A stretch of 64,000 bases of DNA, taken from Flavonifractor sp. An82. Lineage in GTDB: Bacteria > Bacillota > Clostridia > Oscillospirales > Oscillospiraceae. Below the pieces are notes generated by a model. That model did no database searches. It had not been told where the DNA came from and saw only the letters and a list, made by a program, of their open reading frames with translations. The stretch is taken from contig NZ_NFHG01000017.1 in the NCBI RefSeq assembly GCF_002159265.1, positions 16,989-80,988 of the forward strand, read 5' to 3'. Position 1 is the first letter of the stretch. Every line of letters begins with the position of its first letter. A program made the position numbers and the translations under genes. Below, one piece after another: positions 49,092-56,872 of the stretch.

Positions 49092-50480
49092 TCAGGACCA
49101 ATCATTGGTAATCAAAGCAAAATGTGACTTGACGCCGCTCTCGTCCAAGCCGCAGTCCCAGTCCATCTGGATAAAGCGGGCCGCATAGATGGTATCGCTG
49201 TCATCGTATCCCTCCAGCAGGCGGAAGCGGCCCGACATGTTGGCCCGCATATACCGGTTGTCTCCGCTGAGGGTGTAAATGACCAGGAAGGGCGCCGGGT
49301 CCTCACTGGCGTCTCCCTCCCAATAGGAGAAGATGACCGCCCGCTCGCCGCCGCCGGCTACGTCGTTGCGGGAAACGGTGATCTTCCCGTCCCAGGCATC
49401 GGGCAGAATGAAATACCAGCCGTCCCGGTCGTTATAGTAGGTGGTAAACACCAGATGGGACTGACCGTTGATGTCATACTGCCGCCAGCGGATAGCCCAG
49501 AAGTTGACCGCAATGCTGGTGCTGCTGGGGTCTGGCAGCGCGTAGGGATCCGGCAGTTCCAGGATCCCGTCGTTGTTGATGTCCTTGGCCGCTACGGCGG
49601 TGTACCAGCGAATGGTGCTGTCACTCTCCCCCGTCTCCGGGTTCAGGGTGATGTTCTGCAGTCTTCCGTCCTTCCAGGTAAAGATATCGGTGATGTGGCC
49701 CGATTCACTGTAGGCTGTATCCGTATAGTTCTGGGATGTGCCGCTGTGGCCGTAAGTGGAGCTGACAAAGACCGCCGGGATATTCTCCTGCAGGTAGCCC
49801 GTTTTCACACCGCCGTCGGGCAGACCGGTCACATTGCGGGACAACGGTGCGCTGGAATCCAGTCCCATCATCCCATCTCGGTAGTTATAAAACTCCACCC
49901 GGTTGCTCTCCTCGGTAGCGCCGGTCTGGACCACCACGATCTCATCCTGGCTGTCCTGATCCAGGTCGCAAACCTGGAAACTGGTATAGCTGGTGCGCAT
50001 CAGCTCCAGAACCTGGTCGTTGTGGATGGAGTAGGCCGCCAGGGAGTGGTTCTGATCGCTCATCATCTGCCAGCTGACAATGATCTCTTTGCTGGGGCTG
50101 TTGTCCAGGTTCTCGTAGGCCACATAATTGATGGCCGAGCCTTCGCCTTCAATGATGGCGGCCACCTTGTAGTCATCGCCGGTCTGGCGGTAAATATAGA
50201 TCTTCAGAGGCCGCTCCGACGATGCCACCCGGAAAAAGGCGATTGCTTCCTGTTTGCCGTCGCCGTCCAGATCCTGGAGCTGCACCTTCTGAGTATACTC
50301 TCCGGTAAGGGGAGCGGCGTACTCGCCCCCGGCGCTAAGCACTTCGTTGATCTTGTTGTCCAGCTTCAGGTAGTCGTCCGGCGCTCTGGGCGGAGCGTAC
50401 AGCTCCTCCACCGATTGTGAAAAACAGCCCGTCAGCAGCAGGAGCATCCCCACTGCCAGGAGCAGTCTGAATTTTTTCAT
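49092..50480 (-). CDS. Lipoprotein with VCBS/EF-hand-like repeats
   Basis: A 462-residue exported lipoprotein: signal sequence with lipobox LLLLTGC (residues 14-20), then a beta-rich domain carrying three or more calcium-loop-like motifs, DLDGDGKQE, DLDQDSQDE and DINNDGILE, each followed by a hydrophobic strand, as in FG-GAP/VCBS repeats. ATG at 50480 follows GGAGGGCG. It is the first gene of a unit with a response regulator and kinase, so it may be a surface sensor or target of that system. No specific function is assigned. Confidence 0.8.
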   Translation of the reverse strand: MKKFRLLLAVGMLLLLTGCFSQSVEELYAPPRAPDDYLKLDNKINEVLSAGGEYAAPLTGEYTQKVQLQDLDGDGKQEAIAFFRVASSERPLKIYIYRQTGDDYKVAAIIEGEGSAINYVAYENLDNSPSKEIIVSWQMMSDQNHSLAAYSIHNDQVLELMRTSYTSFQVCDLDQDSQDEIVVVQTGATEESNRVEFYNYRDGMMGLDSSAPLSRNVTGLPDGGVKTGYLQENIPAVFVSSTYGHSGTSQNYTDTAYSESGHITDIFTWKDGRLQNITLNPETGESDSTIRWYTAVAAKDINNDGILELPDPYALPDPSSTSIAVNFWAIRWRQYDINGQSHLVFTTYYNDRDGWYFILPDAWDGKITVSRNDVAGGGERAVIFSYWEGDASEDPAPFLVIYTLSGDNRYMRANMSGRFRLLEGYDDSDTIYAARFIQMDWDCGLDESGVKSHFALITNDWS

Positions 50481-50578
50481 GTTGCTTCGCCCTCCATGGG
50501 AGTTTTCAATATTGTTATCATAACACATCTCTCAGGGAAATGGTATGCCGTTTTCCGAATTTATTGGAGCAAGAGGGC

Positions 50579-50607
50579 TTGTCAACCGCCCGCAAGTCGT
50601 GTATAAT
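50579..50607 (+). promoter_or_regulatory. Sigma-A promoter of tRNA-Leu
   Basis: TTGTCA (50579-50584), a 17-bp spacer and TATAAT (50602-50607) lie 26 bp upstream of the tRNA. Confidence 0.85.
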
Positions 50608-50633
50608 ACCTTTCAGCCCGACTTCAGGCATCT

Positions 50634-50720
50634 GCCGGTGTGATGGAATTGGTAGACGTAGTGGACTCAAAATCCACCGCTGGCGACAGCGTACCGGTTC
50701 GAGTCCGGTCACCGGCACCA
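50634..50720 (+). tRNA. tRNA-Leu (anticodon CAA)
   Basis: An 87-nt gene including CCA. The acceptor stem is GCCGGTG/CACCGGC. The anticodon arm is GTGGA-CTCAAAA-TCCAC with anticodon CAA, reading TTG. A long variable arm (CGCTGGCGACAGCG) identifies a class II tRNA, and the T arm is CCGGTTCGAGTCCGG. It has its own promoter. The region immediately downstream is an AT-rich island, as often seen next to tRNA genes. Confidence 0.97.
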
Positions 50721-50727
50721 TAATGAA

Positions 50728-50772
50728 TGAGCCCCGCTTTTCGAACTGTTTTATTGAAAAGCGGGGCTCATC
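50728..50772 (+). terminator. Hairpin after tRNA-Leu
   Basis: ATGAGCCCCGCTTTTC and GAAAAGCGGGGCTCAT form a 16-bp stem around a 13-nt loop. The T-run is absent, so it may process or slow transcripts rather than end them. Confidence 0.6.
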
Positions 50773-50776
50773 GTAT

Positions 50777-50812
50777 GTGGAAAGCCTTGTAGTAAGGGAC
50801 TTTCCACTTTTT
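50777..50812 (+). terminator. Rho-independent terminator after tRNA-Leu
   Basis: GTGGAAAG-CCTT and AAGG-CTTTCCAC pair, followed by TTTTT. From here to 51034 (about 220 bp) the sequence is AT-rich with no gene visible. Confidence 0.75.
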
Positions 50813-51004
50813 GTAGCCCCTGATTTGTTTTTCAAAATTCTTCAAATGCAAAAACAATATTTTTATGTTGGGCAGAGATTTAGACGATACTTTCCGAAAA
50901 GCAACAAGCATTACAGTTTACTTGTTTCTTGTAATTTGTATAAACTTATATTACAATAAAAAATAATCTTAAGTGAGCGCCACACGAAAGTCAATCAAAA
51001 TGTT

Positions 51005-51016
51005 GCAACACTATAG
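51005..51016 (+). repeat. Left copy of a 12-bp inverted repeat flanking the HNH gene
   Basis: GCAACACTATAG here is the exact reverse complement of CTATAGTGTTGC at 52026-52037. The left copy also contains the 10-bp palindrome CACTATAGTG, so part of the match could be due to palindromic sequence. Confidence 0.65.
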
Positions 51017-51034
51017 TGCAAAGAAAGGCATATT

Positions 51035-51985
51035 ATGGAATTTAAACTAAACGAATACCACCATAATATCTCTGATAAAGATTTATTAAATGATGTTGCT
51101 CGTGTAGCAAAGGCCTTAAACAAGGCGAATTTAACTAAAAAGGAATATACACAAAACGGTCAATATGGCGTAGAAACAATTTGTAGACGTTTTGGCAGTT
51201 GGCTCAAAGTTCTCAAATTATGTAAACTGGAATCAAATCAGTTCCAATTGGCTGCCGCAAGTAGTTCTCATTTGTATACTTCGATTTCAAATAGAGATTT
51301 ATTAGATGATATTATTCGTGTTTCAAAGATTTTGGGCAAAGAGTCTTTTAGCAGCAGGGAGTATAATGACCTTGCAAAATATAGTAGTTCAACTGTTTTT
51401 AAACGCTTTAAATCATGGAACGATGCATTAGATAAAGCGGGACTTCAACCTTATAAGCAAATTTCGGAAAAACGCATTGAAACTGTTTCCCTTCTTGAAG
51501 AAATAGAACGCATGTGGATTACTTTAGGACGGCAGCCAACAGTAAGTGATATAAAAAACGGATACTCAAAATATGCACTTAATACTTTTAGTCGCCGGTT
51601 CGGCGGTTGGCGAAATGCACTTGAAGCCTTTGTCGTATGGATTAATGATGAACAAAATGATATTCAGGCAATGGAGAGTAAAACAGACCAGAGTGTAGAG
51701 GACGATCCGCTTATCCCCAAAAAAGATTTAGTCCCTCAGGACACTCCTCTGTCTATTATAAAGCACAAAACTAAACGAGACATTAACCTTCGAATTCGGT
51801 TCCTGGTGATGAAACGTGATAATTTTAAATGCTGTGTCTGTGGAGCATCTCCAGCAAAAGATTCAGAAGTCGAACTTCACGTTGACCACATTATTCCCTG
51901 GTCTAAAGGTGGAGAAACGGTCATAGGAAATTTGCAAACACTTTGTAGTAAATGCAATTTGGGAAAAAGTGACTTGATCGAATAA
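51035..51985 (+). CDS. HNH endonuclease with three homing-endonuclease-associated repeats
   Basis: A 316-residue protein encoded in AT-rich DNA unlike its surroundings. Three repeats of about 50 residues end in a Phe-Gly-x-Trp-type motif: RRFGSWLKVLKL (near 55), KRFKSWNDALDKAGL (near 130) and RRFGGWRNALEAF (near 195). These match the helical DNA-recognition repeats of homing-type HNH enzymes. The C-terminal HNH nuclease reads CCVCGASP, then ELHVDHIIPWSKGG, then LQTLCSKCNLGKSD, with two CxxC zinc pairs. AAAGAAAGG precedes the ATG. It is probably a selfish or defence-linked nuclease acquired by transfer. Confidence 0.9.
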   Translation: MEFKLNEYHHNISDKDLLNDVARVAKALNKANLTKKEYTQNGQYGVETICRRFGSWLKVLKLCKLESNQFQLAAASSSHLYTSISNRDLLDDIIRVSKILGKESFSSREYNDLAKYSSSTVFKRFKSWNDALDKAGLQPYKQISEKRIETVSLLEEIERMWITLGRQPTVSDIKNGYSKYALNTFSRRFGGWRNALEAFVVWINDEQNDIQAMESKTDQSVEDDPLIPKKDLVPQDTPLSIIKHKTKRDINLRIRFLVMKRDNFKCCVCGASPAKDSEVELHVDHIIPWSKGGETVIGNLQTLCSKCNLGKSDLIE

Positions 51986-52025
51986 ATATATGACCATACA
52001 TTATTACATTATTTTTAGCAGGCAT

Positions 52026-52037
52026 CTATAGTGTTGC
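52026..52037 (-). repeat. Right copy of a 12-bp inverted repeat flanking the HNH gene
   Basis: CTATAGTGTTGC is the reverse complement of 51005-51016. The two copies bracket 1.03 kb containing only the HNH gene, 18 bp upstream of its start and 40 bp after its stop. Confidence 0.65.
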
Positions 52038-52048
52038 GATGTTCCAGC

Positions 52049-52080
52049 AAAGCCCGGCATCCAGAAGGATGCCGGGCTTT
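52049..52080 (+). terminator. Rho-independent terminator
   Basis: A 14-bp stem (AAAGCCCGGCATCC pairing with GGATGCCGGGCTTT) with an AGAA loop has a short T-run. It lies outside the inverted repeat and is GC-rich, so it may be the original host terminator downstream of tRNA-Leu. Confidence 0.8.
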
Positions 52081-52147
52081 GCTTATTGCTATGATCTCCG
52101 CTTCTCAATTTGAAGCATTCCTTTGAAACTTGCAGAGGGAAACGATT

Positions 52148-53176
52148 ATGATAAAGAATATCGCCATCGTCAGTCTATCTGCCGGAACAATCGGAGAAGA
52201 CTTTGTAAGGCACGAAGTTGAGATTGGTATACAAAGGCTAAAAAACTTTGGGCTGACCGTTCGATTTATGCCGCACGCCCTGAAGGGAATCGAATATGTC
52301 AAAAACCACCCTGATGAGCGAGCGGCCGATTTGATACAAGCTTTTCAGGACAAGGAGATCGATATGATCCTCTGCGCCATCGGCGGGGATGATACCTACC
52401 GACTGCTGCCATACCTGTTTGAACATAGTGAACTGGCAAATGGGGTCTCCGACAAAGTCTTTCTTGGTTTTTCCGATACGACGATCAACCACTTCATGCT
52501 TCACAAAGTTGGTATCCGCACATTTTATGGCCAGTCATTTCTTGCGGATCTCTGTGAGCTGGGTAAGGATATGCTTCCCTATACAAAAAAGCACTTTGAA
52601 GAATTGATTGCCACCGGCACCATCAAAGAAATCCGGCCCAGCCCCGTCTGGTATGAAGAGAGAAACTCCTTCGGTATCGATCAAATTGGTACACCGCTGA
52701 AATCCCACCCCGATCATGGCTTTGAATTACTGCAAGGCAACCCTGTCTTTACCGGTGAGATCCTTGGCGGTTGTATTGATTCCATGTATGATATGTTTAA
52801 CCCAGGCCGTTATGCGGATATGCCGCTGCTGTGTCAAAAGTATGAACTGTTCCCCAAACCTGAGGAATGGGCTGGCAAGATACTTCTATTGGAATCCAGC
52901 GAAGAAAAAATGTCTCCGTCAAAATACAGAAAAGCCATAGAAGCGCTCAAAGAAGCCGGCATTTTTCATGTGATCTCAGGGATTCTGATGGGCAAGCCGA
53001 TGGATGAAACATACACTCAGGAATATAAACAAATACTGACAGATGTGATCAATAATCCAAGACTGCCTATCTTGTGCAATGTCAACATTGGACACGCACA
53101 GCCCAGGTGCATCATTCCTTTCGGGGTTCCGGCAACCGTTGATGCAAATAGCCAAGTGATCCGTTTCGGCACCTGA
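52148..53176 (+). CDS. S66 family peptidase (LD-carboxypeptidase / MccF-like)
   Basis: A 342-residue S66 protein. The nucleophilic serine is in the nucleophile elbow VFLGFSDTT; the oxyanion and cofactor loop is the IGGDDTYRLLPYL segment before it, and the Glu/His of the triad fall in the C-terminal domain (GEILGGCIDS; NIGHAQPRCIIPFG). Relatives include LD-carboxypeptidase and MccF, which hydrolyses microcin C and related toxic peptidyl-nucleotides. The long form with extended spacing favours the MccF-like subgroup. Codon use is more AT-rich than the core genes, so it may be part of the island with the HNH gene. ATG at 52148 follows GCAGAGGG. Confidence 0.85.
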   Translation: MIKNIAIVSLSAGTIGEDFVRHEVEIGIQRLKNFGLTVRFMPHALKGIEYVKNHPDERAADLIQAFQDKEIDMILCAIGGDDTYRLLPYLFEHSELANGVSDKVFLGFSDTTINHFMLHKVGIRTFYGQSFLADLCELGKDMLPYTKKHFEELIATGTIKEIRPSPVWYEERNSFGIDQIGTPLKSHPDHGFELLQGNPVFTGEILGGCIDSMYDMFNPGRYADMPLLCQKYELFPKPEEWAGKILLLESSEEKMSPSKYRKAIEALKEAGIFHVISGILMGKPMDETYTQEYKQILTDVINNPRLPILCNVNIGHAQPRCIIPFGVPATVDANSQVIRFGT

Positions 53177-53216
53177 GCAGCAACGCCCCCTCCCAGAGCA
53201 TCTTTTGACAAACTAA

Positions 53217-53254
53217 TAGCCCGCCTCCGGCTCAATGCCGGAGGCGGGCTATTT
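53217..53254. terminator. Bidirectional terminator
   Basis: AATAGCCCGCCTCCGGC and GCCGGAGGCGGGCTATT form a 17-bp stem between the convergent S66 and GNAT genes. Confidence 0.88.
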
Positions 53255-53259
53255 ATGTA

Positions 53260-53739
53260 TCAGTTGAATTTTTCCATCCAGTAGTGGTCGTGGTCCTCGC
53301 ACACCTTGACGTTGTTCTCATACCGGTAGCCCAGCTTGAGGTAAAATTCATGGGAGGTGAGGGACGCGGAAACGATGACCCGGCGGGCAGCGCAGAACAT
53401 GGGATCGGCCTCCAGGGTCTGCACCAGCTGTCTGCCCACACCCTTGCCCTCCCAGTCGGGACGGACAAAAAGGGCCTGGATCATGGCCTCGTCCGGGTGG
53501 TCCTCCACCGGCACCACCGAGCCGCAGGCCAGAAGCTCTTCACCCAGCATAGCCACATAGCTGTGGCCCCCGTTCTCCGGAATAGACGCCACCCGCTCCG
53601 GGCTGTAATAGTCCGCAAATTCCTCCAGAGCCTCTCTGGGGTAGTCCCGGATGTTGACCTCCATCAGCACCTGTCCGATGAGGGCGGAGACCTCCTCCGC
53701 CTGGTTGGGCTCCATAGGCCGTATGCAAATTGCTTCCAC
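53260..53739 (-). CDS. GNAT family N-acetyltransferase
   Basis: A 159-residue acetyltransferase with the acetyl-CoA loop VRPDWEGKGVGRQLVQTLE (the R/Q-x-x-G-x-G/A motif) and the C-terminal LTSHEFYLKLGYRYE strand-turn typical of the fold. It starts at GTG 53739 with TAGGAG just upstream. The acceptor is unknown; it is monocistronic or loosely linked to the YbjQ gene. Confidence 0.9.
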   Translation of the reverse strand: MEAICIRPMEPNQAEEVSALIGQVLMEVNIRDYPREALEEFADYYSPERVASIPENGGHSYVAMLGEELLACGSVVPVEDHPDEAMIQALFVRPDWEGKGVGRQLVQTLEADPMFCAARRVIVSASLTSHEFYLKLGYRYENNVKVCEDHDHYWMEKFN

Positions 53740-53777
53740 GTGCTCCTACTTCCCTTCTGTCACAATCTCTGTCTGTT

Positions 53778-54098
53778 TCAGTTCAGCTGTACCGCCGTGC
53801 CGGAAACGCTGACCATCAGCATACCGTTATTGGTACCCAGCACCTCATAGTCCACATCCACGCCGATGACAGCATCGGCGCCCAGCTTGGCTGCCCGCTG
53901 GCACATCTCCTGGATCGCCTCTTCCCGGGCCTTTTGGAGCTCTTCCTCATAGCCGGCGCTCCGTCCGCCAAAGAAATTGCGCAGGCCCGCACCGAAGTCC
54001 CGGAAAAAATCCACACCGGAGACCACTTCGCCGAACACGATCCCCTGATAGGTACGGATGGTACGCCCCTCCACCGAGTTTGTGGTAGTCACGATCAT
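53778..54098 (-). CDS. YbjQ family (DUF74) protein
   Basis: A 106-residue member of the YbjQ family, annotated as heavy-metal-binding by structure only. Typical parts are [26 protein letters not shown] at the start and [20 protein letters not shown], followed by [11 protein letters not shown]. Such proteins form pentamers. ATG at 54098 follows AAAGGGG. Function unknown. Confidence 0.92.
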   Translation of the reverse strand: MIVTTTNSVEGRTIRTYQGIVFGEVVSGVDFFRDFGAGLRNFFGGRSAGYEEELQKAREEAIQEMCQRAAKLGADAVIGVDVDYEVLGTNNGMLMVSVSGTAVQLN

Positions 54099-54195
54099 AG
54101 ACTCATGCCCCTTTCCTATCTTTCGGTTTCTATTTGGTCCTTTACAGGCCGATTGTATCACAGCCCCGCACCTTTGAAAAGGCGCTCTCTGCTTT

Positions 54196-55014
54196 TTATG
54201 TAGGCTGGCCCTCCATCATCTCCACGATCCCGTTGGCAATGGCATGGGCCAGGTTTTCCTGGTATGGCTGAGAAGCCAGATTGGCCAGCTCCTGGGGATT
54301 GGTCATATAACCCACTTCAATCAGCACAGAGGGCATATCGGCCTCCCGCAGCACCTGGAAGTTGCCCTCTTTGATTTCCCGGGTATCAATGTCACCGGCA
54401 GCTGTGGCTTGGGAGATGAGCTCCGCCAGTTTTTCTCCCTCCTCCGACCGGAAATAGTAGCACTCCAGGCCGGAGATGGAGTCGTCCTCATAGGAGTTGC
54501 AGTGGATGCTAACAAAGCAGTCCCCTTCCGCCTCATTGGCGATCCTGGCCCGCTCCGACAGGCCCACATCCGCGTCGGTGCTGCGGGTCAGTACCACGTC
54601 AAAGCCCAGCTGTTCCAGTTCTTCCTTCAGCTGCTTGGTGATGGACATGGCGATGTCCTTCTCCTCCAGTTCTCCGATCACGCACCCCGGCTGTCCGCCG
54701 CCGTGGCCCGGGTCCAGCACCACCGTAAGACCCCGGGGCTGGACGGATTGCTCCACCAGTGCCGGCTCCCCGCCGGTCTGCGTTTCTGCTCCGCCGATAT
54801 CCATTGTATCCGCTCCACTCCCTTCCGTGGAAGAGGACGAAGCAGTCAGAATGTGTATGCCCCAAACCGCCAGAGCAACGCACAGCGCCACTCCCAGCAA
54901 CAGCAGGCCGCGGATAGCGTACGCCAGCAGCAGCTGCCGGCCCTGCTTCCGCCGTCTGCGCGTTCTCTTAGGGGGTACAGACGGGTCCCGTCGGTTTCTG
55001 TTCTGTATCTCCAT
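54196..55014 (-). CDS. N-acetylmuramoyl-L-alanine amidase (Amidase_3, CwlD-like)
   Basis: A 272-residue membrane-anchored amidase that cleaves the amide between muramic acid and the stem peptide. After a very basic head (RRRRKQGRQ) there is one membrane helix (about 32-55), a Ser/Thr-rich linker, and the zinc amidase domain: [13 protein letters not shown] (first His), [13 protein letters not shown] (Glu), [13 protein letters not shown] (second His) and the catalytic [10 protein letters not shown] (Glu). Its layout is like that of CwlD, which acts in spore cortex maturation, though it is longer than B. subtilis CwlD. Confidence 0.9.
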   Translation of the reverse strand: MEIQNRNRRDPSVPPKRTRRRRKQGRQLLLAYAIRGLLLLGVALCVALAVWGIHILTASSSSTEGSGADTMDIGGAETQTGGEPALVEQSVQPRGLTVVLDPGHGGGQPGCVIGELEEKDIAMSITKQLKEELEQLGFDVVLTRSTDADVGLSERARIANEAEGDCFVSIHCNSYEDDSISGLECYYFRSEEGEKLAELISQATAAGDIDTREIKEGNFQVLREADMPSVLIEVGYMTNPQELANLASQPYQENLAHAIANGIVEMMEGQPT

Positions 55015-55196
55015 GTGGTTATCTCCTGGTTCCGCCGCGCCGGTAAGTGGGATGGGGCAGTCGGTCTGTGCGGCTGGTGGTAATACCCCTGTCCCATCAA
55101 ACAGGATAAAGCATGACCGGATTGCCCGTCAATCCCCAAAATATTTTTCTGCCGCCTTCGGATCACAAAATCCGAAGGAGGTCACTTTTCTACCTG

Positions 55197-56279
55197 TTAC
55201 AGCACACCTTTGCGGACGTTGACCACAAAATCCTGCACATTGGTGACAATAGTGCGCACCGACAGGCTGCCCCGGTCACGCAGCTTGTTCACCGCAAACT
55301 CGGAGATATCCACCGAGTAGAAATACACCGGGCGCACCACTCCGTCCACCACCCGGTAGGAGGGGGTCATGTTGCCGGTGGCCACCGTATGGAGGGTGGA
55401 GGCCATGCAGATCACGGTGGTGGCGTCCTTCACCAGGGCCCGCATGGCATCCTGGCCCTCATATACATTGCCGTATACCTCGGGCAGGGGGCCGTCGTCC
55501 CGGACGGAGCCCACCAGCACAAAGGGCACATCATGGTTGACGCACTCGTAGATAATGCCGTCCTTCACCTTGCCGGAGTGGACAAAGGCAGCGGTGGAGC
55601 CCGCCAGCCGAACGGCGTTGATGGTATCGATATGATTGTAGTGGCCGTTGGGCATGCTCTTCTGGGTGTAGATATCCTGACCCAGGGCGGTGCGGAGATA
55701 CCCCGCCTCCAGATCGTGAGTAGCCAGGGCATTGCCCGCCAGCAGGCCGTGGACATAGCCTCCCCGTACCAGGGCGGCAAAGGCGTCCCGGGCGTCGTGG
55801 TCAAAGGCGCAGGCAGGTCCCATGACCCACAAGATACGGCCGTGATCCTTCTCGTGGCGGAGCAGCTCATAAATGGAGTCGTAATCCATGGAGTAGGCGG
55901 TCTCCCGGGAGCGCCCCTGGCGGAAGGAGAAGGTCTCCTGCTCCCCCTTGTCACTCTCAAAGCCGTCGGCGTGGATGTAGATGCCCTGGGAGGCGTCCTC
56001 GGTACGGCCCACCACCACCGGCTCCCCTTCCTTCAGGTTGCGGAATTCCACCACGGCGATTTTGCCCTCCCGCAGGACAGCCACACAGTCCATGCGGCTC
56101 TCCTCGGCCAGTAGCCAGACGCCGTCCACCTTGAAGTATTCCGGGAAGATACTGGTGGCATGGTAGCCCTCCGGGGCCACACCGGCCCGGGGCGCGGGGG
56201 AAAAGGTCACGTTAGGAGCATTCCGGAACAGGGGCTGGTCAAAATCAGGGGCATGATACTGCGGAAGCGTAAAGCTCAT
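55197..56279 (-). CDS. TIGR00300-type (LOR/SDH-like) conserved protein
   Basis: A 360-residue soluble protein. The body matches the family annotated from the lysine-oxoglutarate reductase/saccharopine dehydrogenase-associated domain (TIGR00300): the central ILWVMGPACAFDHDARDAFAALVRGGYVHGLLAGNALATHDLE and GHYNHIDTINAVRLAGS segments are recognisable, and archaeal relatives have been linked to ornithine or arginine metabolism. ATG at 56279 follows AAAGGAG; an in-frame ATG at 56318 overlaps the promoter. Its exact reaction is not assigned. It is transcribed alone. Confidence 0.75.
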   Translation of the reverse strand: MSFTLPQYHAPDFDQPLFRNAPNVTFSPAPRAGVAPEGYHATSIFPEYFKVDGVWLLAEESRMDCVAVLREGKIAVVEFRNLKEGEPVVVGRTEDASQGIYIHADGFESDKGEQETFSFRQGRSRETAYSMDYDSIYELLRHEKDHGRILWVMGPACAFDHDARDAFAALVRGGYVHGLLAGNALATHDLEAGYLRTALGQDIYTQKSMPNGHYNHIDTINAVRLAGSTAAFVHSGKVKDGIIYECVNHDVPFVLVGSVRDDGPLPEVYGNVYEGQDAMRALVKDATTVICMASTLHTVATGNMTPSYRVVDGVVRPVYFYSVDISEFAVNKLRDRGSLSVRTIVTNVQDFVVNVRKGVL

Positions 56280-56316
56280 GGGGATCAGAACTCCTTTCCG
56301 TCGTTTTGTCCCCTTC

Positions 56317-56345
56317 ATTGTATCATGGCCGTTTCAGATGCGCAA
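56317..56345 (-). promoter_or_regulatory. Sigma-A promoter for the TIGR00300 gene
   Basis: On the minus strand, TTGCGC (56345-56340), a 17-bp spacer and TACAAT (56322-56317) lie just after the sigG stop. Confidence 0.7.
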
Positions 56346-56353
56346 TCCGTTCT

Positions 56354-56845
56354 TTAGAGATCCTTTTTAATCCGATTTATTGCACTTTTTTCCAGTCTAG
56401 AGACCTGTGCCTGGGAGATCCCCACCTCGGCGGACACCTCCATCTGGGTCTTGCCCTCAAAAAAGCGCATCCGCAAAATCCGCTTTTCCCGGTCGGTGAG
56501 CCGTTCCATAGCCTCCTTCAGGGCGATATGCTCCAGCCAGCTCTCGTCGGTATTTTTGGAGTCCTTCACCTGATCCATAACGCAGATGGTGTCCCCGCCG
56601 TGCTCATACACCGGCTCATAGAGGGATACCGGGTCCACGATGGCGTCCAAGGCAAAGACTACCTCCTCCCGCTTCAGCTCCAGGATCTTGGCGATCTCCT
56701 CGATGCTGGGCTCCCGCTGGTGCTCGTTCATGAATTTCTCCTTGGCCTGGAGCACCCGGTAAGCGGTGTCCCGCATGGACCGGGACACCCGGAGCGAGGA
56801 ATTGTCCCGGAGATAGCGGCGTATTTCCCCAACGATCATCGGCAT
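56354..56845 (-). CDS. sigG: 3' portion of split sigG (sporulation sigma-G, regions 2.4-4)
   Basis: The open part starts MPMIVGEIRRYLRDNSSLR and continues through sigma region 3 (QREPSIEEIAKILELKREEV) and region 4 (LTDREKRILRMRFFEGKTQMEVSAEVGISQAQVSRLEKSAI). This is exactly the C-terminal 161 residues of SigG from the invariant VPMI(I/V)GEIRR onward. There is no ribosome site before the ATG, so the fragment alone is probably not translated. Residue Pro2 aligns with Pro95 of the 5' part at 63250-63543. Excision of the intervening 6,419 bp at the shared core would join them in frame as YGVP-MIVG, giving a 256-residue SigG (B. subtilis SigG is 260). Confidence 0.95.
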   Translation of the reverse strand: MPMIVGEIRRYLRDNSSLRVSRSMRDTAYRVLQAKEKFMNEHQREPSIEEIAKILELKREEVVFALDAIVDPVSLYEPVYEHGGDTICVMDQVKDSKNTDESWLEHIALKEAMERLTDREKRILRMRFFEGKTQMEVSAEVGISQAQVSRLEKSAINRIKKDL

Positions 56846-56865
56846 GATGATATAATTGGGGAAAA
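56824..56865. other. Left recombination junction (att site) of the sigG-intervening element
   Basis: The 6-bp core TCGGCA is at 56839-56844. Outside it, in sigG, the arm TTTCCCCA (56824-56831) sits 7 bp from the core. Inside the element, the arm TGGGGAAAA (56857-56865) sits 12 bp from the core. The same spacing is found at the other junction, with arms inverted. The recombinase gene ends 8 bp further in. Confidence 0.88.
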
Positions 56866-56872
56866 CCGGCCG

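Noticed and set aside
56354..56845. Reading the 163-codon sigma fragment as an independent small sigma factor
   Set aside because: It lacks region 2.1-2.3, has no ribosome site, and continues exactly from the sigG 5' part at 63250-63543. The split-gene explanation accounts for both pieces.
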